Shown here: positions 13,584-19,624 of the stretch, piece by piece
Numbering within the stretch: position 1 is the stretch's first letter
Layout: each line of letters opens with the position of its first letter
Assembly (NCBI GenBank): GCA_964477275.1
Contig: CAYZDV010000029.1
Span: 1 to 19,624, forward strand
Reading direction: 5' to 3'
DNA: 19,624 nucleotides
Origin: CAYZDV01 sp964477275
Lineage (GTDB): Bacteria > Acidobacteriota > Aminicenantia > Aminicenantales > Aminicenantaceae
Made by a program: the position numbers and the translations under genes
Notes under the pieces: generated by a model
The model's database searches: none
Told to the model about the DNA's origin: nothing
What the model saw: only the letters and a program-made list of their open reading frames with translations

Positions 13584-15164
13584 ATGAGCTTTCCCATCCT
13601 GAGTGTGGTCACATTCCTGCCCCTGGCAGGAGCGGTGCTGCTCATTTTCGTTCACCGCAGAAAAGAGCGCCTCCATCGGTATATTGCCCTGGGAGCAACC
13701 CTGATCGCTTTCCTCCTTTCCCTCATACTCTACTTCAATTTCGATTCTCAAACCCCTGACCCCCAGTTCGTGGAAAACGTTCCCTGGCTGGGCTACGGGA
13801 TTCACTACCACATCGGGATCGACGGGATCAGCCTCTTCCTGGTTCTGCTGACCACCTTCCTGATGCCCATCGCGGTTCTCTCCTCCTGGAGATACATCGA
13901 GAAGAGAGTCAAAGAATACATGATCTTCCTCCTCCTGCTGGAGACGGGGATCATCGGCGTCTTCGTCGCCCTCAACCTCTTCCTCTTCTATGTCTTCTGG
14001 GAGGCGATGCTCATCCCCATGTATTTTCTGATCGGAGTCTGGGGAGGTCCGCGCAAGGTCTACGCCACCATCAAATTCGTCCTGTTCACCATGCTGGGAA
14101 GCCTGCTGATGCTGGTGGCCATCTTCTATCTTTTCTCCATCTACCATAAGGCGACGGGAACTTACTCATTTAACCTCTTCGACTACTACAACCTCATCCT
14201 CAATCCCAACATCCAGGTCTGGCTTTTCCTTGCTTTCGGCCTGGCTTTTGCCATCAAGGTTCCCATGTTTCCCTTTCATACATGGCTGCCCGACGCCCAC
14301 GTGGAAGCACCGACTGCCGGTTCGTTTATCCTGGCCGCCGTGCTCCTGAAGATGGGAGCCTACGGTTTCCTTCGTTTTGCCCTTCCTCTCTTCCCTGACG
14401 CGGTGAAGACCTTCCTCCCGGCCCTGGCCATCCTCAGCCTGATCGGCATCATCTACGGCGGGCTGATGGCGCTCATCCAGAAGGACGTGAAATCCCTTGT
14501 CGCCTACTCCAGCGTCAGCCACATGGGGCTCATCATGCTGGCTGTTTTCGCCCTGAACCTGGAGGGGATAGAAGGCGCCATCTACCAGATGCTCAATCAC
14601 GGCCTGAGCACCGGCGCCCTGTTTCTGATCGTGGGAATATTGTATGAGCGCGCCCACACGCGGTTGATCAAGGATTTCGGCGGGGTAAGCAAGCAGATGC
14701 CCGTGTTCTCGGCCTTCTTCCTCATCTGCATGCTCTCCTCTATCGGTCTGCCCGGGCTCAACGGATTCATCGGAGAAATCCTCTGTCTCTTTGGCATCTT
14801 TAAAGCCAACAGAATCCTGGCCATCCTGGCTGTCTCCACGGTCATCCTGGCTGCCGCCTATCTGCTGTGGATGTTCCAGAGGGTGATGCAGGGACCCATC
14901 ACCAACGAAAAAATCCACTCCTTCAAAGATATGAATAAAAGGGAGCTCGCCTATCTCGTTCCGATCGTGGTCATGATATTCTGGATGGGCATCTATCCCG
15001 GGCCCTTTTTGAGGAAAATGGACAGCTCGGTGACCCAGCTTCTCCACCGCGTGAATAAAGAGACCTATTTCACCGAGGCAAAAGAGGACAAGAACCTCAT
15101 CATCGACATTGAGCATATATCCACTGAAAAGCCATCTCTGGAAAAGGACGAGAATCGCCCATGA
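13584..15164 (+). CDS. nuoM: NADH-quinone oxidoreductase subunit M
   Basis: 526 residues and about 14 helices, an antiporter-like proton-pumping subunit. The channel residues are present: Glu140 in LFYVFWEAMLIPMYFLIG and Lys225 in LAFAIKVPMFPFHTWLPDAHVEAPT, with a further lysine in GGLMALIQKDVKSLVAYSS. The loop between NHGLSTGALFLIVGILYERAHTR and SIGLPGLNGFIGE is typical. It is flanked by nuoL (one base away) and nuoN (ATGA overlap). The ribosome binding site is poor, consistent with coupling to nuoL. The C-terminus has a slightly long charged cytoplasmic tail (KEDKN...EKPSLEKDENRP). Confidence 0.96.
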   Translation: MSFPILSVVTFLPLAGAVLLIFVHRRKERLHRYIALGATLIAFLLSLILYFNFDSQTPDPQFVENVPWLGYGIHYHIGIDGISLFLVLLTTFLMPIAVLSSWRYIEKRVKEYMIFLLLLETGIIGVFVALNLFLFYVFWEAMLIPMYFLIGVWGGPRKVYATIKFVLFTMLGSLLMLVAIFYLFSIYHKATGTYSFNLFDYYNLILNPNIQVWLFLAFGLAFAIKVPMFPFHTWLPDAHVEAPTAGSFILAAVLLKMGAYGFLRFALPLFPDAVKTFLPALAILSLIGIIYGGLMALIQKDVKSLVAYSSVSHMGLIMLAVFALNLEGIEGAIYQMLNHGLSTGALFLIVGILYERAHTRLIKDFGGVSKQMPVFSAFFLICMLSSIGLPGLNGFIGEILCLFGIFKANRILAILAVSTVILAAAYLLWMFQRVMQGPITNEKIHSFKDMNKRELAYLVPIVVMIFWMGIYPGPFLRKMDSSVTQLLHRVNKETYFTEAKEDKNLIIDIEHISTEKPSLEKDENRP

Positions 15165-16594
15165 ACAGCTTCCTGGCCCTGCTTCCTCTTCTGGTCATCG
15201 TCCCCGCCTCTCTTGTGGTGCTGCTTCTTGAGGTCTTCCTGAGTAGAGAAAACAGGGACTACCTGGCTTACCTGTCTCTCATTTTCCTGGCCGTCTGCGG
15301 GATTGTCTGCGGCACATTCTGGGACAGAAGTTACTCCTATTTCAACGGAAATCTCCTCCTGGATAATTTTTCGCTTTTCCTCTCCCTTCTCCTCATCCTC
15401 TGCACGGGCTTTGTCATCCTCATCTCGATGAAGTACATCGCCCTCCAGGATGCCAACCACGGGGAATACTACGCACTTCTCCTCCTGGCCCTATCAGGAG
15501 TGCTGATCATGGTCTCCTCGGCCGACCTCCTGGTTATCTTCCTCGGACTGGAGGTCCTGTCCATATCGAGTTATGCTCTGGCCGGGTTGAGGAGGAAAGA
15601 CGAAAAGTCTTCCGAAGCCGCCATCAAGTACTTCCTGCTGGGAAGCTTTGCCACCGCTTTCCTGATTTACGGCCTGGCCCTTCTCTTCGGCACCGCCCAT
15701 TCGACAGATATCGGAACCATCATCTCCGTCTTCGGGTCAGAGGCGGGTTTGAGCCTGATGGGTCTCATCGGTTTAGGGCTGGTGGTTATCGGGTTCGGCT
15801 TCAAGATCGCCGTCGTTCCTTTTCACATGTGGACTCCGGATGTCTATCAGGGAGCCCCCACTCCCATCACCGCTTTCTTTTCCGTCGTTCCCAAAGCTGC
15901 CGGTTTTGCCATCCTCTTGAGGATTTTCCTCCCCTACTGGCAAACCGCTCTCCATACCCGGCCCCTCTTCTGGCTTCTCTGGGCCATCAGCGTCCTGACC
16001 ATGGTGGTGGGGAACCTGATCGCACTGCGCCAGACCAACGTGAAGAGAATTCTGGCTTACTCGAGCATCGCCCATGCCGGATACCTGTTAGTGGCCCTCC
16101 TGGCCAGAGACTACCGCAACCTCGTTTTCTATCTTCTGGTCTACCTGTTCATGAACATCGGCGCCTTTGCCGCGGTCACCGCCTTGAGCCGAAGAGGAGT
16201 GGAATACCTGGAGCTCGAGGATTATTCCGGTATCGGCTTCAAATACCCCTGGATCGGAGCGACTCTTTCGGTCTTTCTCATCTCTCTTGCCGGATTTCCG
16301 CCCACGGCCGGCTTCCTGGCCAAATTCTTTGTCTTCTCCTCTGCGGTCCAGCAGGGTCTCGTGCCCCTTGTGATCATCGCCGTCCTGGCCAGCCTCATCT
16401 CTGTCTATTATTATCTGAGAATCATCGTCCACATGTACATGAGAGAACCTTCCAGAGAAGTGGAGATCGGGGTGGAAAACCCGGCCCTGTTCCTGGTGCT
16501 CTTTCTCTGCCTTTACGGCGTCCTCCAGTTAGGCCTGTATCCCAGGAACATCCTGATCATCATCGAGCAGGCTGTCCGCTCCCTTCTCTCCTGA
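15161..16594 (+). CDS. nuoN: NADH-quinone oxidoreductase subunit N
   Basis: 477 residues, the usual NuoN size, the third antiporter-like subunit of the complex I membrane arm. Key residues are Glu131 in LLVIFLGLEVLSISSYALAG and Lys215 in GFGFKIAVVPFHMWTPDVYQGAPTP. The later LRQTNVKRILAYSSIAHAGYLL contains the lysine/histidine path common to all three antiporters. The start overlaps the nuoM stop (ATGA) and has AAGGACGAG upstream. It is the last gene of the operon; a short TTCCC/GGGAA hairpin without a T-run follows about 15 bases after the stop. Confidence 0.96.
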   Translation: MNSFLALLPLLVIVPASLVVLLLEVFLSRENRDYLAYLSLIFLAVCGIVCGTFWDRSYSYFNGNLLLDNFSLFLSLLLILCTGFVILISMKYIALQDANHGEYYALLLLALSGVLIMVSSADLLVIFLGLEVLSISSYALAGLRRKDEKSSEAAIKYFLLGSFATAFLIYGLALLFGTAHSTDIGTIISVFGSEAGLSLMGLIGLGLVVIGFGFKIAVVPFHMWTPDVYQGAPTPITAFFSVVPKAAGFAILLRIFLPYWQTALHTRPLFWLLWAISVLTMVVGNLIALRQTNVKRILAYSSIAHAGYLLVALLARDYRNLVFYLLVYLFMNIGAFAAVTALSRRGVEYLELEDYSGIGFKYPWIGATLSVFLISLAGFPPTAGFLAKFFVFSSAVQQGLVPLVIIAVLASLISVYYYLRIIVHMYMREPSREVEIGVENPALFLVLFLCLYGVLQLGLYPRNILIIIEQAVRSLLS

Positions 16595-16685
16595 AGATTT
16601 CCATTCCCCTGTCTTGGGAAACACTTGCAAATCCGGGATGGCAAAATGATCAAGGAAGAAGAAATGCTCGCCATATGAATCGAAT

Positions 16686-16721
16686 TTGACATGAAATCCC
16701 GGCTGTGCTATTTGTTATAAA
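16686..16721 (+). promoter_or_regulatory. Probable promoter of the ketosynthase III gene
   Basis: TTGACA (16686-16691) lies 17 bases before TATTTG (16709-16714), a weak -10. Seven bases on, TGTTATAAA (TG at 16713-16714, TATAAA at 16716-16721) forms an extended -10 that does not need the -35. One of the two probably starts transcription, giving a leader of roughly 80 bases. The remainder of the 16595-16807 gap shows no gene. Confidence 0.45.
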
Positions 16722-16807
16722 CCAAGTGAAAAAGAAAAAATGAAGGGCATCAGCGATCAGGAGAGGCTCTTCATTACATCTTCAGGAACAAACCAAGGAT
16801 TTCAACG

Positions 16808-17890
16808 ATGAAGAATCATCTTTGCTCCGTCATCACAGGAACCGGTTGTTATATCCCCACCGTGGTTGTCCGGAATAGAGATTATCTGAAAAGCGAATTT
16901 TTCGGACCGGACTCGAAAAGGATCGAGAAGTCAAACGAAGAGATCATCAAGAAGTTCGAAGAGATCACCTGCATCTCCAAAAGGAGACATGTCTCTGATG
17001 ATCTGGTCGCCTCTGACCTCGCCTTTTTCGCCGCCGAGGAGGCACTGAACTCATCCGGCGTTGACAGGGAAAGTCTGGATTGCCTCATCGTTGCCCACAA
17101 TTTCGGGGATATATCCGCCGACAACAGAAGGTCGGACTTCGTTCCCTCACTGGCTTCGAGAGTGAAGCACCGGCTCAAGATCAAAAATCCTCAGACCATG
17201 GCTTACGACCTTCCCTTCGGCTGTCCTGGCTGGCTGCAGGGGTTTATTCAGGCTGACTGCTATATCAAAGTGGGGATGACCAGAAAAGTCATGATTATTG
17301 GAGCTGAGACCCTCTCCCGGATCTCAGACCCTCATGACCGGGACAGCATGATCTACGCCGATGGAGCGGGAGCGACCATCGTCGAAGCGCGGGAATGCAA
17401 AAAGCCGATCGGCGTTCTCTCTTATTCGGTGCGCACAGATGCGATTGAGCATGCCTACATGCTCTGGATGGGCAAATCCTCTAATCCCGACTACGATGGA
17501 AACGACCTGTTTCTGAAAATGAATGGCCACAAGTTATACGAATACGCTCTGAGAACGGTCCCTCTGGTGGTCAAGGAAAGTCTCGATAAGAAAGGGCTCT
17601 CCATCGAACAGGTGCGCCTGGTTCTCCTCCATCAAGCCAACGAAAAAATGGATGAAGCCATCGTCAGGCGGCTTTACAGCCTGTATGGCATTAAAGAAAT
17701 TCCTCGCTATGTCATGCCCATGATCATCTCCTGGCTGGGAAACAGTTCGGTGGCCACGCTTCCCACGCTGCTCGACCTCGTCCTCAAAGGCAAGCTCGAC
17801 AATTACAACCTGCAAACAGAAGACATCATTGTCTTCGCTTCGGTGGGAGCGGGCATGAATGTCAACGCTCTCGTTTACAGGATGCCCTGA
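16808..17890 (+). CDS. 3-oxoacyl-ACP synthase III family protein (DarB/FabH-like)
   Basis: 360 residues, longer than housekeeping FabH (about 317). The Cys-His-Asn triad is complete: Cys139 in LPFGCPGWLQG, His275 in VLLHQANEKM and Asn312 in SWLGNSSVATLP. YADGAGATIVEA is the usual glycine-rich turn. Sequences such as EEIIKKFEEIT, AHNFGDISADNRRSDFVP and ETLSRISDPHDRDSMIYADG closely match, by memory, the DarB-like group common in Bacteroidota, some of whose members act in dialkylresorcinol/flexirubin-type pathways. The reaction would be decarboxylative condensation of an acyl starter with malonyl-ACP. No partner genes (aromatase, ACP, acyltransferase) are beside it, so the product is unknown. 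AAGGA lies eight bases before ATG 16808. It converges on rnpB with 15 bases between. Confidence 0.85.
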   Translation: MKNHLCSVITGTGCYIPTVVVRNRDYLKSEFFGPDSKRIEKSNEEIIKKFEEITCISKRRHVSDDLVASDLAFFAAEEALNSSGVDRESLDCLIVAHNFGDISADNRRSDFVPSLASRVKHRLKIKNPQTMAYDLPFGCPGWLQGFIQADCYIKVGMTRKVMIIGAETLSRISDPHDRDSMIYADGAGATIVEARECKKPIGVLSYSVRTDAIEHAYMLWMGKSSNPDYDGNDLFLKMNGHKLYEYALRTVPLVVKESLDKKGLSIEQVRLVLLHQANEKMDEAIVRRLYSLYGIKEIPRYVMPMIISWLGNSSVATLPTLLDLVLKGKLDNYNLQTEDIIVFASVGAGMNVNALVYRMP

Positions 17891-17905
17891 GAACAAAACA
17901 TAAAA

Positions 17906-18296
17906 GGCTGGAGCAGGACGTAAGCCGAATTCTGTTCCCGCCAGAGCACTGGCAGGGGCGGTTATTTGTCTGACCCCTCGATTGCTCGAGGGGATAAGCG
18001 ACCTACCCGCCCCTGAGACGGGCCGTCTCGCCAGGGGCCAATTTGGTCTTTCTCCGGATGGGGTTTGCCGTGCCCCTGGTGTCACCACCAGGACGGTGAG
18101 CTCTTACCTCGCCTTTTCACCCTTACCTCATGCTCAACGCTTGAGCGTCAGTCATGGGGCGGTGTGTTTTCTGTGGCACTTTCCTCCGATCGCTCGGAGT
18201 CGCTGTTAGCGACCATCCTGCCCTGTGGAGTTCGGACTTTCCTCCCCTTTCTTCCCACGCGGAGAGGAAGGGGCAACCGCCTCGCCTACTCCAGCC
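17906..18296 (-). ncRNA. rnpB: RNase P RNA, bacterial class A
   Basis: Read on the minus strand, about 391 bases. The 5' GGCTGGAG and 3' CTCCAGCC form the closing helix P1. Universally conserved blocks appear in order: GAGGAAAGTCCGAACTCC and ACAGGGCAGGATG (P4 5' strand region), then GGTAAGGGTGAAA, GGTAAGAGCTCACCG, GGCAAACCCCATCCGG, and finally CAGACAAATAACC and ACAGAATTCGGCTTAC (P4 3' strand). The RNA is the catalytic part of the tRNA 5' processing enzyme. The downstream strand becomes T-rich (CCTTTTATGTTTTG) just past P1. Its 5' 91 bases overlap the 3' end of the NtrC-family gene. Ends are set from P1 pairing and could be off by a few bases. Confidence 0.95.
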
Positions 18297-19624
18297 TCTA
18301 TTTTTATACCATAATGTTCCAATTTTTTATAGAGGTTACTTCGCGGCGTCCCGATTTCGCGCGCTGTCTGCGAGATGTTCCACCTGTTCTCTTCGAGCCT
18401 GGAGAGAATGAATTCCTTCTCGGCGAGTTCCCTGTATTCTTTCAGAGTTTTGATGTTCCGCGCTTCAGGAAGGTGGATGGGAGCGTCGCCGGGAATCTGC
18501 TCCGGCAAATCTTCTTTCTCTATGATATCCCCTTCGGTCATGATTATCAACCTCTCCACCACGTTTTTCAGCTCCCGCACATTCCCCTTCCAGGGGTACT
18601 TCATCATCGCCTCGAGAGCTTCCCCGGAGAATCTCTTCATCTTGAAGTTGTTATCTCCGGCAAAATTCCTGCTGAAATACTCGACGAGAAGCGGAAGATC
18701 CTCCTTTTTCTCCCGCAAAGAGGGCGAATACACGGGGATGACATTGACCCGGAAAAAAAGGTCCTCCCGGAATCGCCCTTCTGCCTTTTCTTTCTGCAGG
18801 TCTTTGTTGGTGGCCGCGATGACCCGGACATCGACCTTGTTGACCTTGCTTGAGCCAACCTTCTGGACCTCGCCCTCCTCCAGAACACGGAGGACCTTGG
18901 ACTGCGTTTTGAGGCTCATATCTGCGATTTCATCCAGAAAAACTGTTCCGCCATCGGCCTGTTCGAACTTTCCCGATTTTCTCTCGGTAGCACCCGTGAA
19001 GGCTCCCTTCTCATGGCCGAAGAGCTCGCTCTCGATCAGCTCCTCGGGGATGGCCGCGCAGTTGACCTGGACAAACTTTTCTCCGGCCCTCCGGCTGTGG
19101 TTGTGAATGGCGCGCGCGATCAGCTCCTTCCCGGTCCCGCTTTCTCCATAGATGAGAACAGTGGCGTTGGTGGGAGCGGTCTTCAGGATCTCCGCCCAGA
19201 GCTTCTTTATCGACGGATGACTGCCGATGAACTCGTATCTTTTCTCGGCTCGCTTCCTCAGTTCCTGACATTCCCTGACGAGCTGATTCTGGTTTAAAGC
19301 GTTCCGGATAGAGAGCAGAACCCGTTCCCTCTCCAGGGGTTTTTCGATGAACTCAAAGGCGCCCAGCTTGGTCGCTTCGACGGCTGTTTTGATCGTGCCG
19401 TGGCCGGAGATCATGACCACTTCCGGAGGATAAGGGCGTTTTTTGATTTCCGCCAGAACCTCCAGGCCATCCCTTCCGGGAAGTTTGACATCCAGAAGGA
19501 TAAGGTCCAGCCCCACTGTCTCCTCCAGCATGTCCAGAGCTTCCTCGCCATTCGCCGCTTCCAGGAAGCTGTAACCCTCGTATTCGAGAATCATCCTCAG
19601 GGACTTGCGGATATACTCCTCATC
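18206..19624 (-). CDS. NtrC-family sigma-54-dependent response regulator (5' end outside window)
   Basis: The frame is open through the right edge. The first visible residues, DEEYIRKSLRMILEYEG, are the start of a receiver domain, so only about the first eight residues are missing. The phospho-acceptor Asp is in LILLDVKLPGRDG (codon 19490-19492). The AAA+ domain has IYGESGTGKE (Walker A), GAFTGA (sigma-54 contact), GGTVFLDEIADM (Walker B) and RFREDLFFRVNV (arginine-finger region). A Fis-type helix-turn-helix follows (ISQTAREIGTPRSNLYKKLEHYGIK). Such proteins activate sigma-54 promoters after phosphorylation by a sensor kinase, not seen here. The last 30 or so residues (IEAGVGEAV...GQDGR) are rnpB sequence read as protein and do not resemble the family. 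Regulated genes are unknown, and no -24/-12 promoter was confirmed in the window. Confidence 0.93.
   Translation of the reverse strand, partial: DEEYIRKSLRMILEYEGYSFLEAANGEEALDMLEETVGLDLILLDVKLPGRDGLEVLAEIKKRPYPPEVVMISGHGTIKTAVEATKLGAFEFIEKPLERERVLLSIRNALNQNQLVRECQELRKRAEKRYEFIGSHPSIKKLWAEILKTAPTNATVLIYGESGTGKELIARAIHNHSRRAGEKFVQVNCAAIPEELIESELFGHEKGAFTGATERKSGKFEQADGGTVFLDEIADMSLKTQSKVLRVLEEGEVQKVGSSKVNKVDVRVIAATNKDLQKEKAEGRFREDLFFRVNVIPVYSPSLREKKEDLPLLVEYFSRNFAGDNNFKMKRFSGEALEAMMKYPWKGNVRELKNVVERLIIMTEGDIIEKEDLPEQIPGDAPIHLPEARNIKTLKEYRELAEKEFILSRLEENRWNISQTAREIGTPRSNLYKKLEHYGIKIEAGVGEAVAPSSPRGKKGEESPNSTGQDGR
18303..18311 (-). promoter_or_regulatory. Extended -10 promoter of rnpB inside the regulator gene
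   Basis: On the minus strand TGGTATAAA is an extended -10 (TGn plus TATAAA at 18303-18308). The last base of the hexamer is seven bases from 18296, where helix P1 of the RNA begins, an exact fit for a start site. No good -35 is seen at 17 bases. These bases also encode Tyr-Gly-Ile-Lys of the NtrC-family protein. Confidence 0.6.

Noticed and set aside
17982..18853. Plus-strand open frames across rnpB and the NtrC-family gene
   Set aside because: They are antisense to RNase P RNA and to a clear sigma-54 activator, with no family resemblance.

Overview
The window reads as a chromosomal segment of a Gram-negative-type bacterium of moderate-to-high G+C. It carries a sigma-54 NtrC-type regulator, a class A RNase P RNA, a proton-pumping complex I membrane arm, a PilZ c-di-GMP effector and several exported proteins. 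The gene mix (C69 dipeptidase, exported kinase-like protein, Bacteroidota-like ketosynthase III) would fit an uncultured lineage such as Aminicenantes/Acidobacteriota. That placement is an impression from the proteins, not a computed result. A run of exactly 100 N flanked by the same 55 bases shows that this is a draft, scaffolded assembly.

Layout. At 1-256 lies the decayed N-terminal stub of a threonine dehydratase, followed by a class I/II aminotransferase (253-1368, +). A minus-strand group follows: a zinc-ribbon miniprotein (5507-5692), a NusG paralogue (4834-5316), a DegT/DnrJ/EryC1-type sugar aminotransferase (3223-4401) and a divergent GlmS-type amidotransferase (1385-3199). This arrangement suggests amino-sugar or surface-glycan synthesis with a dedicated antitermination factor. 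The assembly gap and a long inverted repeat lie between the NusG paralogue and DegT. A PilZ gene with its own strong promoter follows at 6063-6428 (-).

From 6658 to 8791 (-) there is a probable three-gene operon: an uncharacterised 114-residue protein, an exported kinase-fold (HipA/FAM20-like) protein and a membrane-anchored SAM methyltransferase. It is transcribed divergently from a secreted C69 dipeptidase (8975-10606, +). An initiator tRNA-Met (10702-10778, -) stands back to back with a compact nuoJKLMN operon (10886-16594, +), which encodes the antiporter-like membrane arm of complex I without the usual upstream nuoA-I.

A DarB/FabH-like ketosynthase (16808-17890, +) converges on rnpB (17906-18296, -). 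An NtrC-family regulator (18206 to the right edge, -) runs 91 bases into rnpB, whose likely extended -10 promoter lies inside the regulator's coding sequence. Nearly every transcription unit has a recognisable sigma-70-type promoter with a 16-17 base spacer, which makes the operon map unusually legible.
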